NCBI GenBank assembly: GCA_026874595.1
Contig: CM049307.1
Coordinates: 27,194,362 to 27,258,361 of the forward strand
Reading direction: 5' to 3'
From: Sipunculus nudus
Lineage: Eukaryota > Annelida > Sipuncula > Golfingiida > Sipunculidae
DNA: 64,000 nucleotides
The notes below the pieces were generated by a model. It made no database searches, was not told the DNA's origin, and saw only the letters and a list, made by a program, of their open reading frames with translations. Position numbers and translations under genes: made by a program. Shown here piece by piece: positions 24,101-30,268 of the stretch (position 1 is the first letter of the stretch; every line of letters starts with the position of its first letter).

Positions 24101-27100
24101 GGAGGTTTATCATTATTTAAATTATGTATTGAATCATTAACATTTTTGAATAGGTAAAATATATCACAGAGACACTGCAGGTTGCACTATTAACATTTAG
24201 ATTTGATGCGGTTTTGAGAGAGATAGTATTGTAGAACTAACAAGTATCCCGCATGGTGTGCTGTGATTGTAGCCAACCTGGTGGCCCCAAACCATTCAAG
24301 TTGCATGAGTCTGAGACGTACAAATTACTGAAGGAGGAAGAAAAAGGGGATAATCACTCTGAACCCAGCACTAAAAATCCATCTCGAACCTTTAACATTC
24401 TACAGAGACAGCTGGAGTAAGTATTCAGGATAATGATAAACCAGAAAACTCGCACAGAGGGCTCCAGTATCAAAAAGGTTCTGGTATAAATAAACCAGAG
24501 ACATGATCCATTTGAATCCCATGGATGCTTCTTTTTTAAGTGTCTTCCAAGAAGTTCAAGATTCTCCATCAGATGTACAAACACAGTGGCACACTTGAAA
24601 AGTTAAACTGAAACTTTTAAGAAATTTTCAACGAATTCACAATACCTTAAGGTTAGAGAAAGCATATTCAACAGTCAGAGATGTCAGTGCAACATAAAGA
24701 GGATAACCTTGTCTACAGCATCAGATAGAGCATATACACATATCATTCGGTCAGTTGGAAGTCATCCATTTGCTGCCCAATAAAAACCCTAAGAATCAGA
24801 AAGTAATATTTTCTTTGCCAAGAGATGGTGCCACTGAACAGTCCTATCAAGTAGTCATACCACATCCACAGATCGCAAAAAATCACAAGATATTGGAATA
24901 CCATTGATTGTTTGAATTAAATACATTAAACATTAGTATTCTTAACTTTTGTAGGATAAGGAAATGTATAGCATAAATAAACTTTCAGTGCCAGGATATT
25001 GATTTTATCCCGACAGTCAAGTTACAATTCCTCACTTCCCTTTGATTTTTTCCTGTTCTGTGTTATTTAGATGAAGTCTGGCTTCATTACTTTCCGAGGT
25101 AATCTCTGGTATGCATAGTTCTACTAACTTTAGGGCACCCACATACTAATATGCTGATCATAGTTCATACAAAATGATTTCATATTAGATCAGCCATTCA
25201 CTGTTTGTGGTAAGCATGTTCATGTGACAACTGATAGATAGTCTGATCTGATAAATTGAGAGTACAGGGGCTGAGGCCCTTAAAAAGTAAGGATTTTTTT
25301 TTTTCAGATATTCAAAACATAAAAAAGTCATAAACTTGAGAAATTGCCCCAACACAGCCTTTCTATTTTGATTGTGTTGGTGCCTTGAGAACATCTTCCA
25401 ATTAAAAAAATCCTAAATTTTAAACCTCAACCATTGCCTGGCTTAATAAACGTGGTTAACAATGTGGTTCATTAAAAAACAAAACAAATATGTTTTATTT
25501 ATATGGATCCAAATTATCATCAATAATCTTATATGTGACAGTTTCTTATTAAATTATTCTTATACCTTGAAGTATGGGAACTCTGTAGTATTGTTATGCT
25601 TACAAGCCCCTATTTTGTTCCCTTGACACACCAAGGGGTGGGGAGGAAGATAGAACCTGCAGTCCTGCATATGCGAGCTCAAGATACAGCATGTTGTAGT
25701 ACCATCTTGGTAAAATACCATGCAAAATATGCTGTGTTTAGGGTGAATAGAACATCACTTTAATATATTGTGAACCAGGCTTAAAGCTGTGTTTAAGTTG
25801 ATGGTACCAGTCATTGAATTAAACTGCACTTTTGTTATGTTGCACCTTGAAGCCTCTTGTCCATTGTAATAATATAATACCAACCTTCCTGTGGCAGTTG
25901 ATCTTTTAGACTACTTCATTACCAAGTTTCTTTTATCAATCCTTGTGTAAACTTTTAGGGGTGAGGGTAAATTATGGAAAATCTTTTTATATGACAATAC
26001 ATGTATGTCTCACAAGTTAAATGTATTACCCTACGCAAATCATGCAAATCCACAGCAGCATTCATGTCTGGAATTGACAAATTTGAAAGATTGTGCAGCC
26101 CCCTTGTGAATAAAACCTAAACAGAATCATTGCAAATTGATTGGTCATGGGAGGAATAATTGTGGCACATTGTGTAAGGATATTAAAATAAAATAAGCTT
26201 AAAGGAAAACAACTGCTAAGAAATTAGAATTTATCATAAAATGAATTATCTTGTTTATAGAAAAATGTTCTGATTTATGACCAATATTTTCTGGAGAAAC
26301 AAAACTGCATGAAATGTATATCACAATGATAAGACAGAGTTCATAAAGTAATGAAAACAGCTCTTAATTTTAAATTTCATACTGTAATATTTTCCTGAAA
26401 CCTAAAATTTAATTGTTTTAGACTGGATAAGGTTAATATATCAGTTACTACAAAAATTTTCAGCCTGTATTGGTAACTTTACAGTTACAGTAACTATCAT
26501 CTTGTTAGTTTCAGTTACTGCTTACAATATGTAACATTCAGTCTGTATTGTAACTTTACTTTAGATGTAAATTTTGTAACACTAAAATTACTATAATTTA
26601 AATCAGTCTGTGTATGATTTTCACCTGTATTGGTAACTGTATAGAACTGTTATTTCATGTATAAGTTTGTAAACTTATATTTGGTGTTATTTTACTTTTT
26701 AGAGGTAACTTTCCATGTTCTTTGTATTTTCGTTATGAGCCTTGGTATCTTAATGTTTCTTAAAATTCTCAGTGTTTGTTGGTAATTTGATATTTCCTCT
26801 AAACTGACAACATGTAATAATTTCAAGTTCTGTAATTTATCTGGTATCTTTACATGTGCTATATTTTTGCCGCCTGTACTGGTGACTGTTCAATCCCTGT
26901 CTTAACTTCAGGTTTGCAATACATGTCAGGCTCTATACCTGTATATCTTTTGTAGTTTAAATGGTAAATTTACACTTCGTTTTACAGCCAGCAGCCTGCT
27001 GCAGCCCCTGTTGCTGCTCCTGCTGCTCCTACTTACGGCTCACCAGCCCAGCATGCTGCTGCAGCACCCAGGTCTGCTCCGTTCAAACCCAGCATGCCTG

Positions 27101-29797
27101 CTCCTGGTCCAGCAGCCAAGCCAGCTCCAGTCAGAGTAGGAGCATGGCAACCAAAGGTCCCTACCGGTCCGCGTAATCCCGTGTTTGGTAAACGCGGAGA
27201 TGCCAAGTCCATGGGACCTGCTGTGGGCCGTGTCCCTGTCTGCAGTGGCTGTGGCTCAACTATCAGGTAAAAATCAATAGTTGGAATTGTGTCAGATGTT
27301 ATGCATGTTCAGATAAAATGAAAAAAATATATACCCTCTAACCCTTAGTATCTAGCTCTTTCTCAAGTGTGTCTTTGTTTTTGTTAATATTTAAAAGGAG
27401 GTCTCATATGAGTATTCCTCAGACAGGAATATTCATCATAAATATCAGTTCAGGTGTTATGTGAGTGACCTAATCCAACTTTTGCCATTCTTATTTAAAC
27501 AACAGTGCTGTATTCTAATTGGATACTTAAAATGTTTTCATAAATAGTTTGAACCAGAATAAAAAATCCTTCATAGTAGAGACAGCACACATTACAGAAA
27601 AAAATAACTTATTTTCAGCAGCCTTGTATGGTGGTGTCTGCTGGTGGATGGGCGTATACCATTTACAGGTACAAATGCCACACAGTAGTGAAACAAATAC
27701 AGATTATAACAACCTAGTGGTTTAGATTTAATATAAAGGATTGTTACTTCACTTTCTGCGGTACATATCTGATTATGACAAGAGAGAGTTCATGATTTTG
27801 ATGTTAAACACTTTGATTGTAGAGGACCGTTTGTCCTGGCCCTAGACATGAGCTGGTGTCCCGACCACTTCATGTGTGCCAATCCTAACTGCCGTCAGTC
27901 ACTGGTGGAGACCGGCTTTGTTGAGGAGGGCGGTCAGCTGTTCTGTGAGCGTGACTATGAGCAGTTCTTTGCTCCACGTTGTGCTAAATGTAACAAGGCT
28001 ATAATTGGGGTAAGAACTCTGTTAAATAAACTCACTGTTTGAGATAGTTTTGTAGTTATTAAATTCTGGTCTTTGGAAGCAATTGCCTGGGGGGCGGTGG
28101 GGAATCACTTTGTCTTCTCACAGGTTAGATTATGAAAGCAGTGCACTATTAATGACACTATTTACTTTGTAGTCTTGGTAGTCTGAAAAACACATAACAC
28201 ACCATATTCAAGGGCATGATTATATGTTACTTGCAAGAATTACTAGATTAGGACTGACATTGTATCAGTTATTAAGTCATTGTTATTTTTTACTGTATAT
28301 ATTTGGCTGTTTAATTTAAATATTTTGCTAAGGACACTTGAGTAACATTTTTTAGAAGTTAATTTCTATGATTTTATTAATCTATATCAGGAACTCGCAT
28401 GATTGTTCTTGAATGAATGACACTTTACCATATTCAGCATTACTTTACATGTTTGTATTACTTGATCAGCATTTGAAAAGGTTCTTTTTTTTTCAGGATT
28501 GTGTGAATGCCCTTCAAAAGACCTTCCACCCTCATTGCTTCGTTTGTGCCCACTGTCGTCAACCGATCGGCAAGGGAAGCTTCCACATCGAGGATGGACA
28601 GCAGTACTGTGAAAAAGGTCGGTCACATGACACACTGGTCTGAGACAGTCACATGATGCCCTGTTCTGAGACAATCACATGACACAATGGTCTGAGGCAG
28701 TTACATGATATTCCGGTCAAAGAACACAGACAAGCTGGTTCAAAAGATTTTTTTTTTTAAGGGGAGGGGGGTAGTTCTATACATGGTAGAAATTAAATGA
28801 TCAGGAGATTTATAGTACACCAAATACAATTAATCATTTGTGAAATTAAAAATAAATATACAGTTAAAAACATACCTTCGTGAGAACATCTGCCATGAAT
28901 TTGACTTATTTGAAGAAACCTTACACTGATTTTAAAGTCACTCTAACTACAGAGTTGGCACTTAGCACTTACAGGGCCTGAATTGTATCTATAAGAGTCA
29001 GAAAGTTTGTAGTCAGGTGTTATTTCTCCAGTCAGTGTATACATGATTTTTTTTCAACAAAATCTGGTTGTCTTCATCCATTTTTAATTCACTCAGTTTC
29101 CCATTTGAGACATCTACATCTGCAGTCAATGCCATATTTCTGAGATGTTTATTTGCAAACTCAACCTTCTAATAGTTTCAGGTTTAGCGGAGTCTCCTTG
29201 CCCACTTGTCCTGTTTGTTTATTTGTATTGTATTTCTGTTTCTGATGGTATTTTACTGGTTTTAACAGACTGGCAGGCCATGTTCCAGACTAAGTGCCAA
29301 GGATGTCAATTCCCCATCGAGCCCGGAGACAAGTGGGTGGAGGCTCTCAACGCTAACTGGCACTCAGAGTGCTTTAACTGCTCTGTAAGTAGATATGCTT
29401 ACACATACACACGCATACACACACAAAAGGCAATGTAAAGCACATGCTGTTACACAACGATGTACTGTGTTTGATCTTACATGGCTCGAATTCTTCATTG
29501 ACTGTTATCATGGGACATATTATGTAAATTCTTCAGGTTGATTCATGTCAGAATCTGTGTAGCAGTCTTAACTTTAAATGACTCACTTTATAAATGAAAA
29601 ACAAAGCTTATGAAAAGTCAAAATATTTACTGCAGTTAAATTTACAAATAAAATATTTTGTTTGATTGGGTCACACTCAGTTCCTTTGGCATCAATTTGT
29701 ATTTCAGACCTGTCAAGTGAACTTGGAGGGACAGGCCTTCTTTGCAAAGGGAGGTCACCCATACTGCAAACGTCATGCCTCTGGCGGACGGTTCTAA
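8978..29797 (+). CDS. Zasp: Zasp52/LDB3-like PDZ-ZM-LIM protein (3' part, 11 exons)
   Basis: The spliced exons (8978-9129, 13843-13960, 16202-16350, 18249-18610, 22898-23099, 24273-24416, 26988-27266, 27823-28009, 28497-28617, 29269-29384, 29708-29797) total 1920 nt and give 639 residues plus a stop in a single frame. The order is C-terminal half of a PDZ domain (1-51), Pro-rich linker, ZM motif (about 109-135), a SETYKL/SRTF-LQ segment, a second ZM motif (about 294-320) with a second such segment, a Pro/Ala linker, then three LIM domains (from about 461, 524 and 581). LIM1 keeps the Cys-x4-Cys spacing that I know from Drosophila Zasp52. Family members sit at muscle Z-discs, where PDZ and ZM bind alpha-actinin and the LIM domains bind signalling or cytoskeletal partners. 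The start codon and N-terminal PDZ half lie left of the window. Vertebrate relatives are LDB3/Cypher, PDLIM5 and PDLIM7. Confidence 0.92.
9130..9581. other. Intron sequence, nothing recognised
   Basis: This is the first part of the 4.7 kb intron, before the large mobile element at 9582. An open frame at 9262-9546 shows no domain, has no splice logic, and is treated as chance. Confidence 0.5.
9971..10848 (-). mobile_element. Second hairpin-ended element (AGCCCTCAGCC family), nested
   Basis: On the - strand it starts near 10848 with AACTAGAATATCAGCAGAAG and an AGCCCTCAGCC motif (10810-10820 on the + strand). It ends at 9971 with a hairpin GGGCTGAGGGCTAAAAAG. A GTCCGTCCGGCC microsatellite lies at about 10018-10045. 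The core contains three copies of a roughly 290-300 bp unit; the marker CTTGTGAGC-GGATATCTCTAAAAGG is at 10055, 10356 and (diverged) 10646. It sits inside the tandem core of the 9582-13501 element and is therefore younger than it. Confidence 0.65.
11058..11369 (+). pseudogene. Gag-like fragment with CCCH zinc finger (DIRS-like element)
   Basis: The open frame, which begins artificially in flanking repeat sequence at 11001, ends at 11367-11369. Near its C-terminus it contains [19 protein letters not shown], a C-x8-C-x4-C-x3-H zinc finger, followed by a second Cys/His cluster ([13 protein letters not shown]). This pair of clusters is a feature I know from the first ORF of DIRS-like elements in marine invertebrates. 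A second, shortened copy of the zinc-finger DNA follows directly (11377-11557) and has lost about 41 bp including the last Cys/His cluster. Confidence 0.55.
11157..11557 (+). repeat. 220-bp tandem duplication, second copy with ~41-bp deletion
   Basis: Copy 1 (11157-11376) and copy 2 (11377-11557) both start GGGAACCCTCGCACTGGAAC and are nearly identical. Copy 2 lacks about 41 bp between GACTGTAAGT and CCAGCGAGTC. A run of about 25 C (11558-11582) follows copy 2 directly. Confidence 0.8.
11605..11845 (+). pseudogene. Reverse-transcriptase N-terminal remnant (DIRS-like)
   Basis: Two frames are needed to read this piece. From about 11611 a frame gives a Gly-Asp-x-Asp-Lys-Asp-Phe then LNGIKNGF pattern and stops at a TAA. 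A shifted frame then gives [16 protein letters not shown] followed by KTEIVHGNY and [10 protein letters not shown] associate the order 'D-F-x-LNG-x-x-x-GF, then N-x-x-SA, then KP-x-I-x-(S/A)-L' with the start of the reverse transcriptase in DIRS-like elements. The catalytic YxDD region is absent. The homology call comes from pattern recognition and is moderate. Confidence 0.4.
11882..12850 (+). pseudogene. Tyrosine recombinase of DIRS-like element, inactivated
   Basis: The longest uninterrupted part (11993-12703) begins at a GTG, but the frame extends upstream through two stops (TAG at 11981, TGA at 11918) with clearly related SAM-like core-binding sequence. Visible catalytic features are Arg111 of the 11993 frame in FLRKSN, and H228-x-x-R231 in AWHSFRRGG. 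Past the G run at 12687-12698 another frame gives GDWHS and, after a further in-frame TGA, the Tyr of YLDPS. The 12-G run causes the frameshift that makes the main frame end in GGGV-stop. The protein would cut and rejoin the circular DNA intermediate of the element. With at least three stops and a frameshift this copy is dead, although the G-run length may also be an assembly error. Confidence 0.75.
13502..13842. other. Intron sequence, nothing recognised
   Basis: This is ordinary AT-rich intron between the mobile element ending at 13501 and the acceptor at 13842 (ATCTTCCAG). Confidence 0.5.
13843..13960 (+). CDS. Zasp: Zasp exon: Pro/Gln/Ala-rich linker after PDZ
   Basis: The acceptor CTTCCAG ends at 13842 and the donor GTAAGC starts at 13961. 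The exon enters in phase 2 and leaves in phase 0. It encodes 39 residues starting [17 protein letters not shown] and ending [11 protein letters not shown], rich in Pro, Ala and Gln with aromatic spacing. It is a flexible linker between the PDZ and first ZM block. Only 24 bp separate its end from the mobile element at 13985. Confidence 0.88.
13985..15784 (+). mobile_element. Hairpin-ended (Helentron/HINE-like) element with 340-bp tandem core
   Basis: It starts ACAAGAGACCCAGGGGTCTA, closely followed by TTCACTCTGTGAG. It ends CTCACAGAGTGAACTAAAAA at 15784, so GTTCACTCTGTGAG is present at both ends in inverted orientation. The core holds about four copies of a roughly 340-bp unit; the marker CAAAATCATTTAGCAGTCAC lies at 14261, 14602, 14941 and 15281. 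A GGACAGT/GGACGGT microsatellite at 15710-15745 precedes the terminal hairpin. There is no coding capacity. It lies 24 bp after the donor site of a coding exon. Confidence 0.7.
14261..15620 (+). repeat. ~340-bp tandem repeat, about four copies
   Basis: Starts of successive units are at 14261, 14602, 14941 and 15281, giving spacings of 341, 339 and 340 bp. Units 3 and 4 are the most alike. The last copy decays after about 15600. This is the core of the element at 13985-15784. Confidence 0.85.
15785..16201. other. Intron sequence, nothing recognised
   Basis: AT-rich intron ending in the acceptor TTTTACAG at 16201. Confidence 0.5.
16202..16350 (+). CDS. Zasp: Zasp exon: first ZM (ZASP-like) motif
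   Basis: The acceptor TTTTACAG ends at 16201 and the donor GTAAGT starts at 16351. The exon enters in phase 0 and leaves in phase 2. It contains [20 protein letters not shown] followed by TLAGQTQAM, the ZM motif that in family members contacts the alpha-actinin rod. The exon starts with a short Pro-rich lead ([18 protein letters not shown]). Confidence 0.92.
17681..18065 (+). repeat. ~130-bp direct repeats flanking a tRNA-like insert
   Basis: Copy 1 (about 17681-17805) and copy 2 (about 17941-18065) share GTTATG-C-TCTGGAT near the start and TCTTATCATAT, then CATCCTC, ATTCAG-AGACA-TGCC near the end, with a spacing of about 261 bp. Between them lies the tRNA-like sequence 17806-17940. Confidence 0.55.
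17806..17940 (+). mobile_element. tRNA-derived SINE candidate
   Basis: The sequence has an A-box-like TAGGCTAGGGGTTAAGGC (about 17816-17833) and, about 35 bp later, a B-box-like GATTTAAACCCCG (about 17855-17867), the spacing of an internal RNA polymerase III promoter. A short tail follows (GGTGCCTCGGTGGC). Both boxes are degenerate and no poly-A or simple-repeat 3' end is clear. The assignment comes from box pattern only; a chance tRNA-like stretch is possible. Confidence 0.4.
18249..18610 (+). CDS. Zasp: Zasp exon: first SETYKL/SRTF segment with 16-residue repeats
   Basis: The acceptor ATTTTCAG ends at 18248 and the donor GTACAG starts at 18611. The exon enters in phase 2 and leaves in phase 1. 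It encodes a [10 protein letters not shown] block, a Ser/Pro-rich stretch, nearly three tandem copies of a 16-residue unit with the core QSARYE(D/E)HKNT(R/K)SPP (nucleotide period 48; starts 18397, 18445, 18493), and an [12 protein letters not shown] block that corresponds to the segment following the ZM motif in PDLIM/ZASP proteins. If the donor is not used, the frame runs on 15 codons to a TAA at 18655. Confidence 0.92.
18397..18527 (+). repeat. 48-bp in-frame tandem repeat inside the Zasp exon
   Basis: Three units begin with CAGTC(T/A)GCACGCTACGA at 18397, 18445 and 18493. Each encodes one copy of the 16-residue RYE-HKNT-SPP unit, and the third is incomplete. The period is a multiple of three, so copy-number changes keep the frame. 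Confidence 0.9.
18611..19770. other. Intron sequence, nothing recognised
   Basis: AT-rich intron. The last 250 bp become slightly CpG-richer (TTCGCGCATTTT) just before the mobile element. No exon is seen. Confidence 0.5.
19771..21493 (-). mobile_element. Hairpin-ended (Helentron/HINE-like) element with ~179-bp satellite core
   Basis: On the - strand it starts near 21493 with AACTAGATGTGGCGGAACGA, soon followed by ATGCCCCCGCC. It ends with the hairpin ATGCCCCGGCCAC / GTGGCGGGGGCAT followed by AAAAA at 19771. A GTCC/TTCC microsatellite (about 19817-19850) lies next to the hairpin. The core is about nine copies of a 174-187 bp unit. The start shares the AACTAGA opening and GCC-box layout with the element at 9971-10848 despite otherwise different sequence. 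Confidence 0.7.
19850..21430 (+). repeat. ~179-bp tandem satellite with a 356-bp higher-order period
   Basis: The marker CAGATATTGGCCTGATTTTT recurs with its start at about 19890, 20064, 20244, 20421, 20600, 20776 and 20955, then in diverged form near 21136 and 21323. Units starting at 20063 and 20420 match each other best (CGGGTTTCGTCCCAGTTGAC), and units at 20243 and 20599 match each other best (GGCGTTTCGTATGGGTTGAC). The two-unit block was therefore duplicated. Confidence 0.85.
21494..22897. other. Intron with a short CpG-richer segment
   Basis: No exon with splice support is seen before the acceptor at 22897. The segment 22070-22390 has more CpG and G+C than its surroundings, with overlapping open frames on both strands but no domain. 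It could be a repeat or an alternative first exon; nothing here decides it. Confidence 0.4.
22898..23099 (+). CDS. Zasp: Zasp exon: second ZM motif
   Basis: The acceptor GCTTGCAG ends at 22897 and the donor GTAATA starts at 23100. The exon enters in phase 1 and leaves in phase 2. After a Ser/Thr/Pro-rich lead it carries [20 protein letters not shown] followed by [10 protein letters not shown], a second ZM motif clearly related to the one at 16202-16350 (VVN-x-QYNTPI-x-x-YS shared). Confidence 0.92.
23100..24272. other. Intron with a GT microsatellite
   Basis: A (TG)n run lies at about 23819-23841 and a CTTGACC-rich stretch at 23540-23575. A possible 22-nt exon at 23579-23600 is discussed among the rejected items. 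Confidence 0.5.
24273..24416 (+). CDS. Zasp: Zasp exon: second SETYKL/SRTF segment
   Basis: The acceptor GATTGTAG ends at 24272 and the donor GTAAGT starts at 24417. The exon enters and leaves in phase 2. It encodes [20 protein letters not shown] and later [14 protein letters not shown], the same pair of landmarks (SETYKL and SRTF-x-x-LQ) as the exon at 18249-18610, without the Ser/Pro-rich insert and 16-residue repeats. Confidence 0.92.
24417..26987. other. 2.6 kb intron, nothing recognised
   Basis: Long AT-rich intron. The 3' third (26450-26950) shows a loose repetition of GTAACTTTA / CAGTCTGTATTGGTAACT-like phrases, but no clean tandem period. No exon is seen. Confidence 0.5.
26988..27266 (+). 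CDS. Zasp: Zasp exon: Pro/Ala linker and start of LIM1
   Basis: The acceptor TTTTACAG ends at 26987 and the donor GTAAAA starts at 27267. The exon enters and leaves in phase 2. The first 55 or so residues are Ala/Pro-rich ([18 protein letters not shown] and similar), then a basic stretch with [12 protein letters not shown], and finally [12 protein letters not shown], which supplies the first two zinc ligands of LIM1. The same linker-to-LIM1 transition is known from Zasp52. Confidence 0.93.
27267..27822. other. Intron sequence, nothing recognised
   Basis: AT-rich intron ending in the acceptor GATTGTAG at 27822. Confidence 0.5.
27823..28009 (+). CDS. Zasp: Zasp exon: rest of LIM1 and start of LIM2
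   Basis: The acceptor ends at 27822 and the donor GTAAGA starts at 28010. The exon enters in phase 2 and leaves in phase 0. LIM1 continues [18 protein letters not shown], then a C-x4-C step to NCRQSL, then [19 protein letters not shown]. The LIM2 start [11 protein letters not shown] follows. The ligands Trp-Cys-Pro-Asp-His, Cys, Cys and Cys-x-x-Asp are all present, so LIM1 should bind both zinc ions. Confidence 0.95.
28010..28496. other. Intron sequence, nothing recognised
   Basis: Short AT-rich intron ending in a T-rich tract and the acceptor TTTTCAG at 28496. Confidence 0.5.
28497..28617 (+). CDS. Zasp: Zasp exon: LIM2
   Basis: The acceptor TTTTTCAG ends at 28496. The donor GTCGGT at 28618 is weak at positions +3 and +4 but keeps the frame. 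The exon enters in phase 0 and leaves in phase 1. It reads [20 protein letters not shown], then [14 protein letters not shown], then QQYCEK, completing the zinc ligands of LIM2. A 26-bp minisatellite begins immediately after the donor. Confidence 0.93.
28618..28725 (+). repeat. 26-bp minisatellite abutting the LIM2 donor site
   Basis: About four copies of a unit around CACATGA-x7-GGTCTGAGACAGT begin at 28624, 28650, 28676 and 28702 (period 26). The first copy starts six bases after the exon-intron boundary. Confidence 0.75.
28726..29268. other. Intron sequence, nothing recognised
   Basis: AT-rich intron with a short T run and G run at 28750-28772, ending in the acceptor TTTTAACAG at 29268. 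Confidence 0.5.
29269..29384 (+). CDS. Zasp: Zasp exon: end of LIM2 and first part of LIM3
   Basis: The acceptor TTTAACAG ends at 29268 and the donor GTAAGT starts at 29385. The exon enters in phase 1 and leaves in phase 0. It begins DWQAMF (the last LIM2 ligand is the Asp), then [20 protein letters not shown] and [12 protein letters not shown], carrying LIM3 ligands Cys, Cys, His, Cys and Cys. Confidence 0.95.
29385..29707. other. Last intron of the Zasp gene, nothing recognised
   Basis: A short CACACA-rich stretch lies at about 29398-29427. The acceptor is TATTTCAG at 29707. Confidence 0.5.
29708..29797 (+). CDS. Zasp: Zasp last exon: end of LIM3 and stop codon
   Basis: The acceptor TATTTCAG ends at 29707. 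The exon is in phase 0 and encodes [16 protein letters not shown] followed by [13 protein letters not shown] and a TAA at 29795-29797. It supplies the last zinc ligands of LIM3 (Cys, Cys, His). The protein ends eight residues after the Cys of the final HPYC motif, as is usual for this family. Confidence 0.95.
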   Translation, partial: TCQVNLEGQAFFAKGGHPYCKRHASGGRF

Positions 29798-30112
29798 ATA
29801 TCCTATTTCCTGTATAGCCAAAGGAAAGTGGTTTGCTTGATGTGGTGACCCCACAGACCCAGAGTGAGGTAGAGGTAGGGACCTTGGACCCCCATTGTTT
29901 CTTGCACTCAGCGTATTAGAATATACCATCAGGCAGACATCGGCTGTTCTGGTGCTGGCAGCAACTTCTGCATGGCCAGTATGAAGCTGCCAGGGTTGAA
30001 AGTCTCCAGATTTCTGTGATGTATGTAGCGTGACACTATCTGTGACCGTGTAGCTTTATAGTGGTGCGTAATCTCATGACTTTTTCTTTAATTAGTCAGA
30101 TGCATGTTTAAG

Positions 30113-30268
30113 ATGAAGACAGCCATCTTAGCAGCCCATCTTCTGACACTGCTGCTTCTGTGTAGTATGTCGCCTGCTGCTTGTTATTGGATGAATCAAC
30201 AGACAAGTCAAAGGATCAAAAAAACTTCTAAAGGTATGAGATGGAACACAGGTGGAAAACAAGAGTGA
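30113..30268 (+). CDS. 51-codon frame with signal-peptide-like start (uncertain)
   Basis: The ATG at 30113 opens MKTAILAAHLLTLLLLCSMS followed by PAACYWMNQQTSQRIKKTSK and stops with TGA at 30266. The first 24 residues look like a secretory signal peptide: a basic start, a Leu/Ala-rich core, then Ser-Pro-Ala-Ala before a Cys. A GTATGA donor-like site at 30234 could end the coding part after residue 40 in phase 1, as in a first exon of a small secreted peptide gene. I do not recognise the mature part. The frame lies 316 bp after the Zasp stop codon on the same strand and may simply be chance within its 3' UTR. Confidence 0.25.
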   Translation: MKTAILAAHLLTLLLLCSMSPAACYWMNQQTSQRIKKTSKGMRWNTGGKQE

